A stretch of 64,000 bases of DNA, taken from assembly GCF_014836495.1 (NCBI RefSeq), contig NZ_JACSQT010000009.1, positions 68,214 through 132,213 on the forward strand, in the 5' to 3' direction. Every line of letters begins with the position of its first letter. Within the stretch, counting starts at the first letter, position 1. The notes below the pieces were generated by a model that made no database searches, was not told the origin of the DNA, and saw only the letters and a list, made by a program, of their open reading frames with translations. The translations under genes and the position numbers were made by a program. The stretch comes from Cytobacillus stercorigallinarum (GTDB lineage: Bacteria > Bacillota > Bacilli > Bacillales > Cytobacillaceae). Shown here in pieces: positions 1-8,098 of the stretch.

Positions 1-358
1 GCTCTCTTCGTACACTCTTGTGGGGGTATTCCTTGTTTGCCCACACTTCTTGCTCTCTTCGTACACTCTTGTGGGGGTATTCCTTGTTTGCTCACACTTC
101 TTGCTCACTTGGTACACTCTTGTGGAGGTATTCTTTGTTTGCCCACACTTCTTGCTCACTTGGTACACTCTTGTGGGGGCATTCTTTCTTTGCTCACACT
201 TCTTGCTCTCTTCGTACACTCTTGTGGGGGCATTTCCTTGTTTGCCTACACTTCTTGCTCTCTTCGTACACTCTTGTGGGGGTATTCCTTGTTTGCCCAC
301 ACTTCTTGCTCTCTTCGTACACTCTTGTGGGGGCATTACCCCTTTGCCCACACTTCCT
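1..358. repeat. 51-bp tandem repeat array, seven units
   Basis: Seven head-to-tail units start at 1, 52, 103, 154, 205, 257 and 308. All are 51 bp except the fifth, which is 52 bp. Two sub-types differ in one block (TCTCTTCG or TCACTTGG). Each unit carries a short inverted pair, CCCACA and TGTGGG, about 24 nt apart. Because 51 is divisible by three, several frames stay open with a 17-residue repeat, but no frame has a ribosome binding site and the single 52-bp unit shifts the frame, so I read it as non-coding. The array may continue beyond the left edge. Positions 359-493 show no further repeat and no gene. Confidence 0.9.
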
Positions 359-493
359 GCTAATTCCAACTAATAGTGTGTGCTCATTCCCATTCCCCTA
401 AATCAATCCCTACCCGCTTGGCTTTATTTCTTATTTCCTAACTGATTGATTTCTCTACTTATTTATTATCTTGCCAACACCCGCCAATACCAC

Positions 494-526
494 AAAAAAA
501 AGCACGAACAAACAATTTGCCCGTGC
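494..526 (-). terminator. Rho-independent terminator of the YknX-like gene
   Basis: On the minus strand an 11-bp stem (two G-U pairs, loop TTG) at 502-526 is followed by eight Ts. It starts seven bases after the stop codon of the adaptor gene. It closes the two-gene unit, so no yknY/yknZ-type genes follow in the same transcript. Confidence 0.9.
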
Positions 527-532
527 CTCCAC

Positions 533-1807
533 TTATCTTGATAAAAATCCCTTAGAGATTGTTTTAAAGATGTCCATTCCAGACATGTCCCCGTAGCTGG
601 CCTTTGTGTTTTTGGTTGGCGAGAGTGGTGTAATGAACGGGTGGTTGGATTTGATTAACAGCGGGCGATCGAGTACAACAAGTTCCCCTGCTTCTACTCC
701 CTTCTGAACCTCTACTGTATGGTCGAGTTTCATCCCTGTATCCAACTGTCTTCGTTCAACATAACCTCCTGCCCCCAGGATATAACTCACTTGTTTTTTA
801 TCTGTGTGCTTAATCGTTTTTACAGGAACAGTTGTTGCTCCCTGGACTTCATTGGTAACGATTTTTACGTTGACATGCTGGCCAAAAACGCTCGTTCCAT
901 CTTCTGGCTCGCTTAATTGCACCGTATACAAGTAGCTATTCTCCTTACCTACCTCTGGAGTTTCCTCGGGATATACAGATACGGTATCAATGGTTCCTTC
1001 TATTTGTTTATTACTATTTTCAAAAGTGACCAGAACCTTCATGCCCGGTAAGATTTGTTGCACTTCATCCTCTGTTAATTCACCTTCGATTTTTTTCTCG
1101 TTAGAAATGATTGTGAGAATAGGATTCTCAAGCGTATGCTTCAATTCCTTTACCGTTCCTGAAATCATGCTTTCAGCAGTGAGTTCTATCATGCTTGAGT
1201 CAGCTGCAGTTAACATTTCTTCGTATTTCTCGATTTCACTTTCCAACTTACTTTTATCCAATTCTTTATTCTCTATATCGCGAGCAATTGATTGTTGTAT
1301 GTAAGCTGTGCTATCAAATGGCTCTACTTGTACAATAATTGAATCATCATTTGGGGTCTGCAATTGCTGACTTCTTCCTGTTGACGAAGCTGGCATTGTG
1401 TTTGATGTGGCAAGTAACTTTTCCATCTGAGAAATATGCTGATCTAAACTCGCCACTTCCTGATTGAGACGTTCAATTTCCATTTGAAACGCACTCTTTG
1501 TCTCATTAATATTTTCTGGTGAATATTCAAGTACGGCTGTCCCTGATTCTACTGCCTGACCTTTTTCCACAAGAAACCCTTGAAAACTACCTTTATCTTG
1601 ATCATGGTAGAAAAACTGCTCTTCTTTTGGCATAAACATACCAGCAACAGGTAGCGTTTCTATTAAATCCTGTTCGTTGGCAACGGTCCATTTTGAAATA
1701 TAGTTCACGCGGTTAATCTCTTTATCACTTGTAAAAATAAGTGTGATATTCAGAGCAATGAACAATGTAATCACTGCTGCTATCAAAAGCTTCCATTTCA
1801 GCTTCAT
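533..1807 (-). CDS. YknX-like membrane fusion (HlyD/RND-type periplasmic adaptor) protein
   Basis: A 424-residue adaptor protein of the HlyD/YknX kind, which links a membrane exporter to the outside of the cell. It has one N-terminal membrane anchor (about residues 7-27), a short biotinyl-lipoyl-like part, a helical coiled-coil hairpin (about 105-210, rich in E, Q and K) and a C-terminal beta-barrel region. The ATG start has an AAGGGG ribosome binding site. The gene lies 14 nt behind a Yip1-domain gene, the same pairing as yknW-yknX of B. subtilis, whose products form an exporter with the ABC proteins YknY and YknZ. No ABC ATPase or permease is visible here: a terminator and a repeat array follow. 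The substrate is unknown. Family confidence is high; equivalence to YknX is inferred. Confidence 0.75.
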   Translation of the reverse strand: MKLKWKLLIAAVITLFIALNITLIFTSDKEINRVNYISKWTVANEQDLIETLPVAGMFMPKEEQFFYHDQDKGSFQGFLVEKGQAVESGTAVLEYSPENINETKSAFQMEIERLNQEVASLDQHISQMEKLLATSNTMPASSTGRSQQLQTPNDDSIIVQVEPFDSTAYIQQSIARDIENKELDKSKLESEIEKYEEMLTAADSSMIELTAESMISGTVKELKHTLENPILTIISNEKKIEGELTEDEVQQILPGMKVLVTFENSNKQIEGTIDTVSVYPEETPEVGKENSYLYTVQLSEPEDGTSVFGQHVNVKIVTNEVQGATTVPVKTIKHTDKKQVSYILGAGGYVERRQLDTGMKLDHTVEVQKGVEAGELVVLDRPLLIKSNHPFITPLSPTKNTKASYGDMSGMDIFKTISKGFLSR

Positions 1808-1821
1808 GAGAGAACCCCTTC

Positions 1822-2484
1822 TTAAATAATATTTTCGAATTTAATGTATGAAAGTAAGGATGATATAACTGCGACAAATAAATAAAAACCTATTAAAGTC
1901 CAAATAATAAAACGTGGGGACCGCTCAGATAAGTGGCGGTAATACTTATATGTAAGAATGATAGCCCATACTTTGAATAAAGTAATATTGGCTAGTAAGA
2001 ATATAATGAGCTCAATCGAAGTAAACGTTTGGGCGATAATTCCTAGTGAGAATATATTCGATTCAGCACTGATTCCTAGAAACAAATGTACAGGAATGAA
2101 AACTAATTTTTCTATTAAAAATATCATTGAAATAATCAGTTGCACAAATAATAGTTTGCGATAATCTACTTCTAATATGGTCCAAAAAAAGAGTGAAGGG
2201 ATAAAGATGGCTAATAATATCCAGATGAGTCCCCATGTTATCTGTCCCGCAGCAAAAAGAGTTTGATAGGCTTCATATCCACTCCTCGTTAAATCTGGTA
2301 ATGACCTTGAAACATACTCACTACCTATACCGAAAAAAGCTGAAATACCTGCAATAATGATACTCGCTAAAGTAAGCCAAACAACCGGTTTCCATAAACC
2401 GACAACTTCCTCCTCTTTTCCCAACTGATATGCGACAAATTGCGGCTGTTTCAATCCACGGAAAAGAGGTACTCGTTCACTCAT
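1822..2484 (-). CDS. Yip1-domain membrane protein (YknW-like)
   Basis: A 220-residue protein with about five transmembrane segments (roughly 35-55, 85-105, 110-130, 150-175, 195-215) and a short hydrophilic N-terminus, the layout of Yip1-domain proteins such as B. subtilis YknW. YknW is known to assist assembly of the YknXYZ exporter. The gene directly precedes the adaptor gene and is probably co-transcribed with it. The Yip1 assignment rests on overall pattern and gene pairing, not on a single catalytic motif. Positions 2485-2722 upstream hold no gene. Confidence 0.65.
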   Translation of the reverse strand: MSERVPLFRGLKQPQFVAYQLGKEEEVVGLWKPVVWLTLASIIIAGISAFFGIGSEYVSRSLPDLTRSGYEAYQTLFAAGQITWGLIWILLAIFIPSLFFWTILEVDYRKLLFVQLIISMIFLIEKLVFIPVHLFLGISAESNIFSLGIIAQTFTSIELIIFLLANITLFKVWAIILTYKYYRHLSERSPRFIIWTLIGFYLFVAVISSLLSYIKFENII

Positions 2485-2722
2485 ACTATGTCCCCCAAGC
2501 CAAAAATTTCTAGTCTATCTATATTGTAACTGAAAATTCATATATTTGAATAGTTTAAAGGTACCATTAAGGCACGAAAAACCCTTTTATGCCAAGGTTC
2601 GACACGATTCGTCATCTATCGTTCTTTTTACACAAATATACCGTTTATGAAATAGACTTTCTCATTTGCAATGAAGGTTGTTTTTTTACGAAAGCCATTC
2701 TTTCCATCACCCTGTGCGCGAC

Positions 2723-2751
2723 TTCAACCTTTGCCTAGAAAATGGTATAAT
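2723..2751 (+). promoter_or_regulatory. Sigma-A promoter of ywqB-ywqA (extended -10)
   Basis: A perfect -10 box TATAAT at 2746-2751 is preceded by TGG (extended -10). A poor -35 (TTCAAC, 2723-2728) sits 17 nt upstream. It lies about 50 nt before the start codon of the SWIM protein gene. Confidence 0.7.
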
Positions 2752-2802
2752 GGAGGAATGCTAAAAAGGTACAAAAAATTGATGTGAATGGGAGTGATGG
2801 CG

Positions 2803-4434
2803 ATGGATAATGGGATTCCTGAGCGTTTTTTAGAGCCGTTAGAGGATATGGCGCGAAAAGTGAAGGAAGAGCTAGACGCACACGCAGCTGTTGATCAAGC
2901 ACTTGTGCAAAAAGGGTTGATTCTATACCGACAAGGGCTCGTGAAGCAGATTCGCTATGAGTCACACTCCATCACAGCAGCTGTATTAGATGTAAACCGA
3001 GTTCAAGTGTCCCTTCATATAGAAGATTATCATGGAAGTCGTTGTTCTTGTCCTGCGGAAGGTACTTGTAGACATATGATGGCGGTTTTCTTTTATTTGC
3101 TAGCGAAAAATAACAGTGTGTCTAATTGGATAGAGAGTTGGCGTTCCCCGATTAAGGAACGAAAGACTTTAGCTGACCTTGGCTTGAAGCGTGCACGTGA
3201 TCTTATTCCAACGAATTCAACAAAACAACCTGATTATGATAATTGGATTCGTACCTTTACAGAGAATTTCCAGCAAATTATGTATCAATCGGGACAATAT
3301 CCAAAGCCATACGTCGTTTCTGATTTATTTTATATTTATTTACGAAAAATAAATGCCTATGCCCCTTTAAAAAAAGAATGGAAATTGCTATACCAATTAA
3401 TTGGTAGCATGCATACATTTATGCTACTCGAACAATTTGCTACTGAATGTAAACATAGTGAAAAGGAGATAGAACGCCATTATCTCCACCTTTTCCAAGA
3501 CTTAATGGAAGAGTCCTCTGTCATGATGGAAAGACTTTCTCAGCAAACGGTCCCATTTGCCTTTGATCCATTTATCGAACGGTTAAGAAATGAAGCAACA
3601 GCCTTAATCGATCACCGTTCTGAGATTGTTCAATTTGAAAGAATTCAACTATATCGCAGACTTTGGACACAATTTTTCAAACAAAAGAGTTGGCGTGAAG
3701 AAGAGTTAGAGAAATTACGTACACTACATGATACTGATGCCTCGCTATCATGTACGATCGGCATGGCCCATTTACATTTTTTACTACAAGATGATCAAAA
3801 TGTGTTTCAATTGATCGATTCAGGCGATTATGATTATACTCCTTATTTCTTTTATTGGATTTATCAACTAAATGCACAAAAAGAATGGAAACGGGCAGAA
3901 AAATATATCGAAACACTCCTTCCTTATGCAAAAAAATACTTAGAGGAAGAAGATGACTTTCATAAATGCTCAGACCTCGTAAAAATGGTTTTAGAGGTCA
4001 TTACACCTTATTGCCAACAGACAAAACGGAATGACTTATACGAAAAAGTTTTAACAGAAACTTTACCATATAGCTTTTATTATTACGATGATTTCTTATA
4101 TCAATATGAACAATGGGAGAAATGGGTTGATCTTCAAGCACTGCTCAGTGTCCGCCTTACTGACATTTCACCAGAGCGGTTAGAGCGTATTGAAAAAGCA
4201 GAACCCACATTGCTACTCCCCTTATACCATCAAGCAATCCAACACGATATCCATTTAAAAAGTCGTGAGCAATACCGCCAAGCAGTGAAGAAAATGCAAA
4301 AACTCCGTTCACTTTATCACGAGTTATCATTGGCTAGTGAATGGGAACAATTCCTAGAGGAGCTGTTAGAGAGTACAAAACGACTACGCGCTTTTCAGGA
4401 AGAATGTAAAAGAGGGAAACTAATTCATGCTTAA
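2803..4434 (+). CDS. ywqB: SWIM zinc finger protein YwqB
   Basis: A 543-residue protein with a SWIM zinc-finger motif near the N-terminus: C81, C83, C89 and H91 (C-x-C-x5-C-x-H). The rest is mostly alpha-helical with no recognisable enzyme motif. SWIM domains bind nucleic acid or protein partners. The gene overlaps the next one (SNF2 helicase) by 8 bp, which suggests translational coupling and a joint role; B. subtilis has the same ywqB-ywqA pair. Three in-frame ATGs occur (2788, 2797, 2803); only 2803 has a well-spaced ribosome binding site (GGGAG, 8 nt). The cellular role is not established. Confidence 0.85.
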   Translation: MDNGIPERFLEPLEDMARKVKEELDAHAAVDQALVQKGLILYRQGLVKQIRYESHSITAAVLDVNRVQVSLHIEDYHGSRCSCPAEGTCRHMMAVFFYLLAKNNSVSNWIESWRSPIKERKTLADLGLKRARDLIPTNSTKQPDYDNWIRTFTENFQQIMYQSGQYPKPYVVSDLFYIYLRKINAYAPLKKEWKLLYQLIGSMHTFMLLEQFATECKHSEKEIERHYLHLFQDLMEESSVMMERLSQQTVPFAFDPFIERLRNEATALIDHRSEIVQFERIQLYRRLWTQFFKQKSWREEELEKLRTLHDTDASLSCTIGMAHLHFLLQDDQNVFQLIDSGDYDYTPYFFYWIYQLNAQKEWKRAEKYIETLLPYAKKYLEEEDDFHKCSDLVKMVLEVITPYCQQTKRNDLYEKVLTETLPYSFYYYDDFLYQYEQWEKWVDLQALLSVRLTDISPERLERIEKAEPTLLLPLYHQAIQHDIHLKSREQYRQAVKKMQKLRSLYHELSLASEWEQFLEELLESTKRLRAFQEECKRGKLIHA

Positions 4435-7255
4435 AACGAGGATGATCTCCATACAAATAAATAGGTTTAAAGCGGATGCCTTTTTCATCTTCGCTAAAGA
4501 TGATAAGGAAAGAACGATACCTCCTCTTGACTGGAAGCCCATGCTTTTTTACTCTCATCGTGAAAGCTTCTTTGGCACGATGATAAAGGAAAAAACCATC
4601 GATGGAATCAGTGGCTTCCTTTTAGATAGTTGGGAGATTGTGACATTATTTTCCAACGAGCAGTTTAATCGTTTTATTCATTGGAAATGGGATGAAACAG
4701 CAGAGATTTTACTAGCTGCTGCTCCTATCCTCAAAGATTGCATCGATGAGCGTCAATGGATGCCCGATTTCAATGCTTGGGAAAGTGACCACTTTCGCTG
4801 GGCATTGCCAGCTGATGTTATTAATGAATTTCACCCTGATTTTTGGCAGCAGACACTTTTAGGTGAACCGATCAAACCGATGATACAACAACTTTTCCAT
4901 CATGCCCTTGATCATTATTTACAAAAAAACAAGCAGGCGAAAGCGGCGTTCGGAGAGAAGCTACTCGCTTTACGCAACGAACATCTCTCTGCAAAAGCAT
5001 TAGCGGCGTATTTTGATGAAGAAAAATGGCAGGAATGGATAGGGATCAAAGAAGTTTCTACACCATTTTCACTCGGAATTAAACTGGAGGAGCCAGCAGA
5101 AGATGATCTAACATGGTCACTTTCGGTATTTTTAAGAGGAAGAGAAAATCCAGATCTCTTTGTTGATTACAAAGATGAAGGGAATTATCCTCCTGGTTGG
5201 CTCGACTACGAGAGTGAAGTAGACAAAGAAATCATCCGTATTCTTCAGATGTTTCCATGGTTAGAAGGAAAGAAACAACAATTGGCCACCCAACTTACAG
5301 AAGAAGAAGCATGGTTATTCTTAACTGAGGCGAGTGAAACCTTACTTGCTCTTGACGTTGAAATCCTTCTTCCTTCTTGGTGGCAAGCAATGAAAAAAGC
5401 AAGCATAAATGTAAAGGCAAAGGTAAAAGCATCAAGCAGTCACAGACCATCCTTTGTTGGATTACAAGCTATGCTTGATTATGATTGGCGCTTCTCGATG
5501 AATGGTGTCGAACTATCTGAAGAAGAATTTCGACAAATGGTTGAGGAAAAACGCCGCCTTGTATATATTCGTGGCCGATGGATCAAGCTCGATCCCCATT
5601 TTGTGAAACATATTCAAAGTTTAATGAAGAAGGCCGAGCAAGAAGGACTTCATGTGCGAGATTTAATCGAACAAGAATTGCTTGGTGGGGAAAATGATGA
5701 AGATCAAGCACAAAGTGAGCGGGCATTCGCCAAAGTACAAATAGAATTAAATCGTCAGTGGAGGAAAATGGTTAATCAACTACGGAATATTCATGATATC
5801 CCCATTGAACCTATTCCAGCTGGATTGGCAGGCGACTTACGGCCCTATCAAAAACTCGGCATGAGCTGGTTATTATTTTTACGTTCTTTTAAATTTGGTG
5901 CCATCCTTGCTGATGATATGGGACTTGGAAAAACAATCCAATTAATTTCATATATACTGGCTGTAAAAGAGCAAGAGAAAGGGAACCATACAAACCCTGC
6001 CCTTATTGTCTGTCCGACTTCTGTTTTAGGAAATTGGCAAAAGGAATTTGAAAAGTTTGCCCCTGATTTGAATATTTATCTTCATTACGGTTCTTATCGT
6101 GCCAAAGGAAAAGTATTAGAAAAAGCAGTGATGGAAGCAGATGTTGTGCTTACTTCGTATGGGTTAACTCATTTAGATATTGATAGTCTAAAGGCAATCG
6201 AATGGAGTTCTGTTAGTATTGATGAGGCACAGAATATTAAAAATGCCCAAACAAAGCAATCGCAAGCCGTCAGGCAATTACAAGGAACACATCATATTGC
6301 CTTGACTGGAACACCAATGGAGAATCGCCTTTCTGAGCTTTGGTCCATTTTTGACTTTACCAACCATGGTTACCTTGGCAGTCTAGGTGCTTTTCATAAA
6401 CGCTTTGTTCTTCCGATTGAAAAAGACCGGGATGAGGAAAAAGTCAAACAACTGCAAGCATATATTCGTCCCTTCCTTTTACGCAGAACGAAAAAAGATG
6501 AGGAAGTGGCGTTAAATCTGCCTGATAAGCTCGAACAGAAGGAATATTGTCCACTTACTTCAGAACAGGCTGCTCTTTATGAACAATTGGTGCAAGACAC
6601 ATTTGCGCAAATTGAAAAGCTAACTGGTTTTGAAAGAAAGGGACTGATTTTACAATTGCTTAGTCGTCTAAAGCAATTATGTAATCATCCTGCTCTCTAT
6701 TTAAAGGAAAAGGTCGAAAGTAATGCATTAATTTCCCGCTCCTCAAAATTAGAGAAACTTGATGAATTAATTGCTGCTGTTCACGAGCAAGGAGAAAGCT
6801 GCTTAGTGTTTACGCAATACATCGAGATGGGTCATATGATTCAGCAACTGCTTGAGAAGAAATATGGCTTTGAAGTCCCTTTTTTGAATGGCAGTGTGCC
6901 TAAAGGGAATCGTGATATCATGATTGAACGTTTCCAAAACAAGGAGTTCCCGGTCTTTCTTTTATCCTTAAAGGCTGGTGGAACAGGGTTAAATCTTACC
7001 GCTGCTAACCACGTCATTCATTATGACCGATGGTGGAATCCTGCTGTTGAAAATCAAGCGACTGACCGCGCTTATCGAATCGGACAGAAACGATTTGTCC
7101 ATGTCCATAAATTAATCTGCACTGGGACATTAGAAGAGAAGATTGACCTCATGCTTGATCAAAAGCAATCACTTAATGAACAAATTATTCAAAGTGAAGC
7201 CTGGTTAACTGAATTATCTACGGATGAATTGCGTGATTTGATCTTACTGTCATAG
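4427..7255 (+). CDS. ywqA: SNF2-family DNA helicase/ATPase YwqA
   Basis: A 942-residue Swi2/Snf2 ATPase. The N-terminal half (about 1-430) is the helicase-associated region typical of bacterial members. The ATPase core follows: Walker A GLGKT at 499-503, Walker B box DEAQ at 599-602, then LTGTP, and in the second RecA lobe the motifs AGGTGLNL and DRAYRIGQ near 880. These enzymes use ATP to translocate on or remodel nucleic acid, often RNA polymerase or protein-DNA complexes. The start codon lies inside the end of ywqB. A strong hairpin terminator follows 10 nt after the stop. The exact substrate is unknown. Confidence 0.92.
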   Translation: MLKTRMISIQINRFKADAFFIFAKDDKERTIPPLDWKPMLFYSHRESFFGTMIKEKTIDGISGFLLDSWEIVTLFSNEQFNRFIHWKWDETAEILLAAAPILKDCIDERQWMPDFNAWESDHFRWALPADVINEFHPDFWQQTLLGEPIKPMIQQLFHHALDHYLQKNKQAKAAFGEKLLALRNEHLSAKALAAYFDEEKWQEWIGIKEVSTPFSLGIKLEEPAEDDLTWSLSVFLRGRENPDLFVDYKDEGNYPPGWLDYESEVDKEIIRILQMFPWLEGKKQQLATQLTEEEAWLFLTEASETLLALDVEILLPSWWQAMKKASINVKAKVKASSSHRPSFVGLQAMLDYDWRFSMNGVELSEEEFRQMVEEKRRLVYIRGRWIKLDPHFVKHIQSLMKKAEQEGLHVRDLIEQELLGGENDEDQAQSERAFAKVQIELNRQWRKMVNQLRNIHDIPIEPIPAGLAGDLRPYQKLGMSWLLFLRSFKFGAILADDMGLGKTIQLISYILAVKEQEKGNHTNPALIVCPTSVLGNWQKEFEKFAPDLNIYLHYGSYRAKGKVLEKAVMEADVVLTSYGLTHLDIDSLKAIEWSSVSIDEAQNIKNAQTKQSQAVRQLQGTHHIALTGTPMENRLSELWSIFDFTNHGYLGSLGAFHKRFVLPIEKDRDEEKVKQLQAYIRPFLLRRTKKDEEVALNLPDKLEQKEYCPLTSEQAALYEQLVQDTFAQIEKLTGFERKGLILQLLSRLKQLCNHPALYLKEKVESNALISRSSKLEKLDELIAAVHEQGESCLVFTQYIEMGHMIQQLLEKKYGFEVPFLNGSVPKGNRDIMIERFQNKEFPVFLLSLKAGGTGLNLTAANHVIHYDRWWNPAVENQATDRAYRIGQKRFVHVHKLICTGTLEEKIDLMLDQKQSLNEQIIQSEAWLTELSTDELRDLILLS

Positions 7256-7265
7256 TCGGTTGGAA

Positions 7266-7297
7266 AAGCTGCCTTATTCTGGCAGCTTCTTCTTTTT
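7266..7297 (+). terminator. Terminator of ywqA, probably bidirectional
   Basis: A perfect 8-bp stem (AAGCTGCC/GGCAGCTT) with a 7-nt loop is followed by CTTCTTTTT on the plus strand. On the minus strand the same stem is followed by TTCC, so it can also serve the convergent small gene whose stop codon overlaps its edge. Confidence 0.9.
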
Positions 7298-7541
7298 AAA
7301 TCTTTAATTCCTGCTTATCTTTCTTTTGATTACATAAGAAGATAACTGCTTCGTTACACATAAATAGCGTGTGCTTCAATAATGGATCATGGATGCGAGT
7401 AGTTCGTTGGACGGATGTGTGTTGCTGGAAGGAAATACGGTGGAAATCCTCAGAGGTTGGATTTGAGATTAATTGTAAGGCATCGTAAAAACTAACCGGA
7501 CATCGTACTTCTTTTCTTTGGTAGACAAGAGGTTCATTCAT
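7296..7541 (-). CDS. Hypothetical small protein, 81 residues
   Basis: An 81-residue open frame that I do not recognise. In its favour: a very strong ribosome binding site (GGAGGGGGTGA) just before the ATG, no competing gene on the other strand, and a convergent arrangement that shares the ywqA terminator. The product is soluble, with no signal peptide or membrane helix. It has three cysteines (C14, C62, C70), too scattered for an obvious metal site, and a basic C-terminus. No function is assigned. Confidence 0.55.
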   Translation of the reverse strand: MNEPLVYQRKEVRCPVSFYDALQLISNPTSEDFHRISFQQHTSVQRTTRIHDPLLKHTLFMCNEAVIFLCNQKKDKQELKI

Positions 7542-7764
7542 GACTTCACCCCCTCCCTATAGGCATTTATGACCATTTCGACAAAAATTGCTGAATATCC
7601 TTTTGGAAAATGGTTGTTTTTTTACTTTTTTAATCAGATGACTGTTCGCAAAATGTGATGGGGTGTCAGTTATGTTACACTCCCATTTTTATTTTTGCTT
7701 CTAAGTGACTTACAACCCTATTTGCGAACCTCTCATTTCCATTTCTATTCTTTACCGTACGTGA

Positions 7765-7985
7765 AAAAATAAGAGGCAGGACATAACAAAATTGAGCTAA
7801 CCTCAAAAAGAACAATAAAAAATGATGTCTATAAAACATCATTTGCAAAAAAAGTCCGTTCCATTGCGCTCATGAACACTCGCTTTCCGCGGGGAGGGGC
7901 TGAGCCTTCTAAGGCATTGCCTGTGGGGTCTCAGCTTTCCCTCTATTTCCCGCAGGAGTCGAGTGTCTTCCGCTCCATTTCACTA
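7765..7985. repeat. Bacillaceae interspersed hairpin repeat
   Basis: The block begins with GAGGCAGGACATAACAAA, like the GAGGCTGGGACATAACAAA start seen in many Firmicute intergenic repeats. It ends with a GC-rich hairpin whose outer arms are ACACTCGCTTTCCGCGGG (from 7876) and CCCGCAGGAGTCGAGTGT (to 7966), imperfect complements of each other. I recognise this arm pair from many Bacillus genomes. Inside lies a separate 9-bp hairpin (7820-7844) that on the minus strand runs into T-rich sequence and could back up the protease terminator. Positions 7542-7764 show no gene. Confidence 0.75.
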
Positions 7986-8014
7986 TTCTTTTCATATAAG
8001 AGTTCAAATCACAC

Positions 8015-8054
8015 AAAAAACCGAATGATTAGATGGATACTCCTAATCATTCGG
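8015..8054 (-). terminator. Terminator of the large S8 protease gene
   Basis: A perfect 12-bp stem (CCGAATGATTAG and its complement, 8021-8032 and 8043-8054) with a 10-nt loop, followed on the minus strand by six Ts. Confidence 0.9.
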
Positions 8055-8098
8055 AAAAATCATTAGCTAGAATACTTCTATCTCAACCTCTCACGCTC

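Noticed and set aside
1-358. CRISPR array
   Set aside because: The units are continuous tandem repeats without variable spacers, and no cas gene is present. The same applies to 53945-54775.
18-401. Three overlapping open frames of 108-127 residues in the first array
   Set aside because: They exist only because the repeat length is divisible by three. No ribosome binding site, and one 52-bp unit shifts the frame.
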